From NCBI GenBank assembly GCA_022836615.1, contig MU405358.1:1-64000 (forward strand): 64,000 nt of DNA. Direction: 5' to 3'. This document shows positions 63,952 through 64,000 of this stretch, in pieces. Position numbers and translations under genes: made by a program. Each line of letters starts with the position of its first letter. Position 1 is the first letter of the stretch. The notes under the pieces were generated by a model that saw only the letters and a program-made list of their open reading frames with translations, did no database searches and was not told the DNA's origin. Source of the DNA: Annulohypoxylon bovei var. microspora (taxonomy: Eukaryota; Ascomycota; Sordariomycetes; Xylariales; Hypoxylaceae).

Positions 63952-64000
63952 TCAATGGCCGCGGGTGCTGCCGGTCAGGTTATCCATGGCGTTGGGCATC
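63952..64000 (-). CDS. Possible 3' end of a gene running off the window
   Basis: On the minus strand the last 16 codons before a TGA at 63952 read MPNAMDNLTGSTRGH. Nearly every codon ends in C or G, as in coding DNA of the neighbouring genes. There is too little to identify the protein, and the frame could be chance. Confidence 0.25.
   Translation of the reverse strand, partial: MPNAMDNLTGSTRGH

Overview
The window looks like nuclear DNA of a filamentous ascomycete (Pezizomycotina). Genes have short introns of about 40-115 nt with GTANGN donors and CTAAC/CTAAT-type branch sites. The proteins are eukaryotic and mitochondrial. Gene-bearing DNA of balanced composition alternates with extremely AT-rich blocks, and repeat copies in those blocks differ mostly by C/T and G/A transitions, as expected from repeat-induced point mutation (RIP). 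A Sordariomycete is my guess, not a demonstrated placement.

Layout: (1) 1-~3300, AT-rich, gene-free, opening with the end of a dispersed tRNA-like repeat. (2) ~3300-9295, balanced composition with one supported gene, a small secreted GPI-anchored Ser/Thr-rich protein (minus, 4948-5295). (3) 9305-48654, a 39.35-kb AT-rich block. Its two ends carry an imperfect terminal inverted repeat (TIR) starting GGGC, with a perfect 20-bp core. Immediately outside both ends is the same 9-bp direct repeat, ATATTATAC. This makes the block look like one giant, RIP-degraded, TIR-type DNA transposon with a 9-bp target-site duplication (Mutator-like or KDZ-like by TSD length), filled with nested and tandem repeats. 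Inside are two direct copies of a roughly 1-kb repeat combining a G-rich minisatellite with a Pol III-like tRNA-derived module, a likely 7.1-kb LTR element, and a second dispersed family. (4) 48655-59976, the gene region: an OTT_1508-type deaminase-fold protein starting about 320 bp from the element end, glycine dehydrogenase (glycine cleavage P protein, minus), TOM5 (plus), the nucleoporin Nup57/Nup54 (minus) and the complex I 20.8-kDa CHCH subunit NDUFA8 (plus). (5) 59977-64000, about 4 kb with no convincing gene except a possible 3' fragment at the right edge.

Four of the five right-hand genes are housekeeping and three are mitochondrial. They lie as two head-to-head pairs (glycine dehydrogenase/TOM5 and Nup57/NDUFA8) that probably share promoter regions. 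Gene models were spliced by hand from frame, splice signals and family conservation. No database search was possible.
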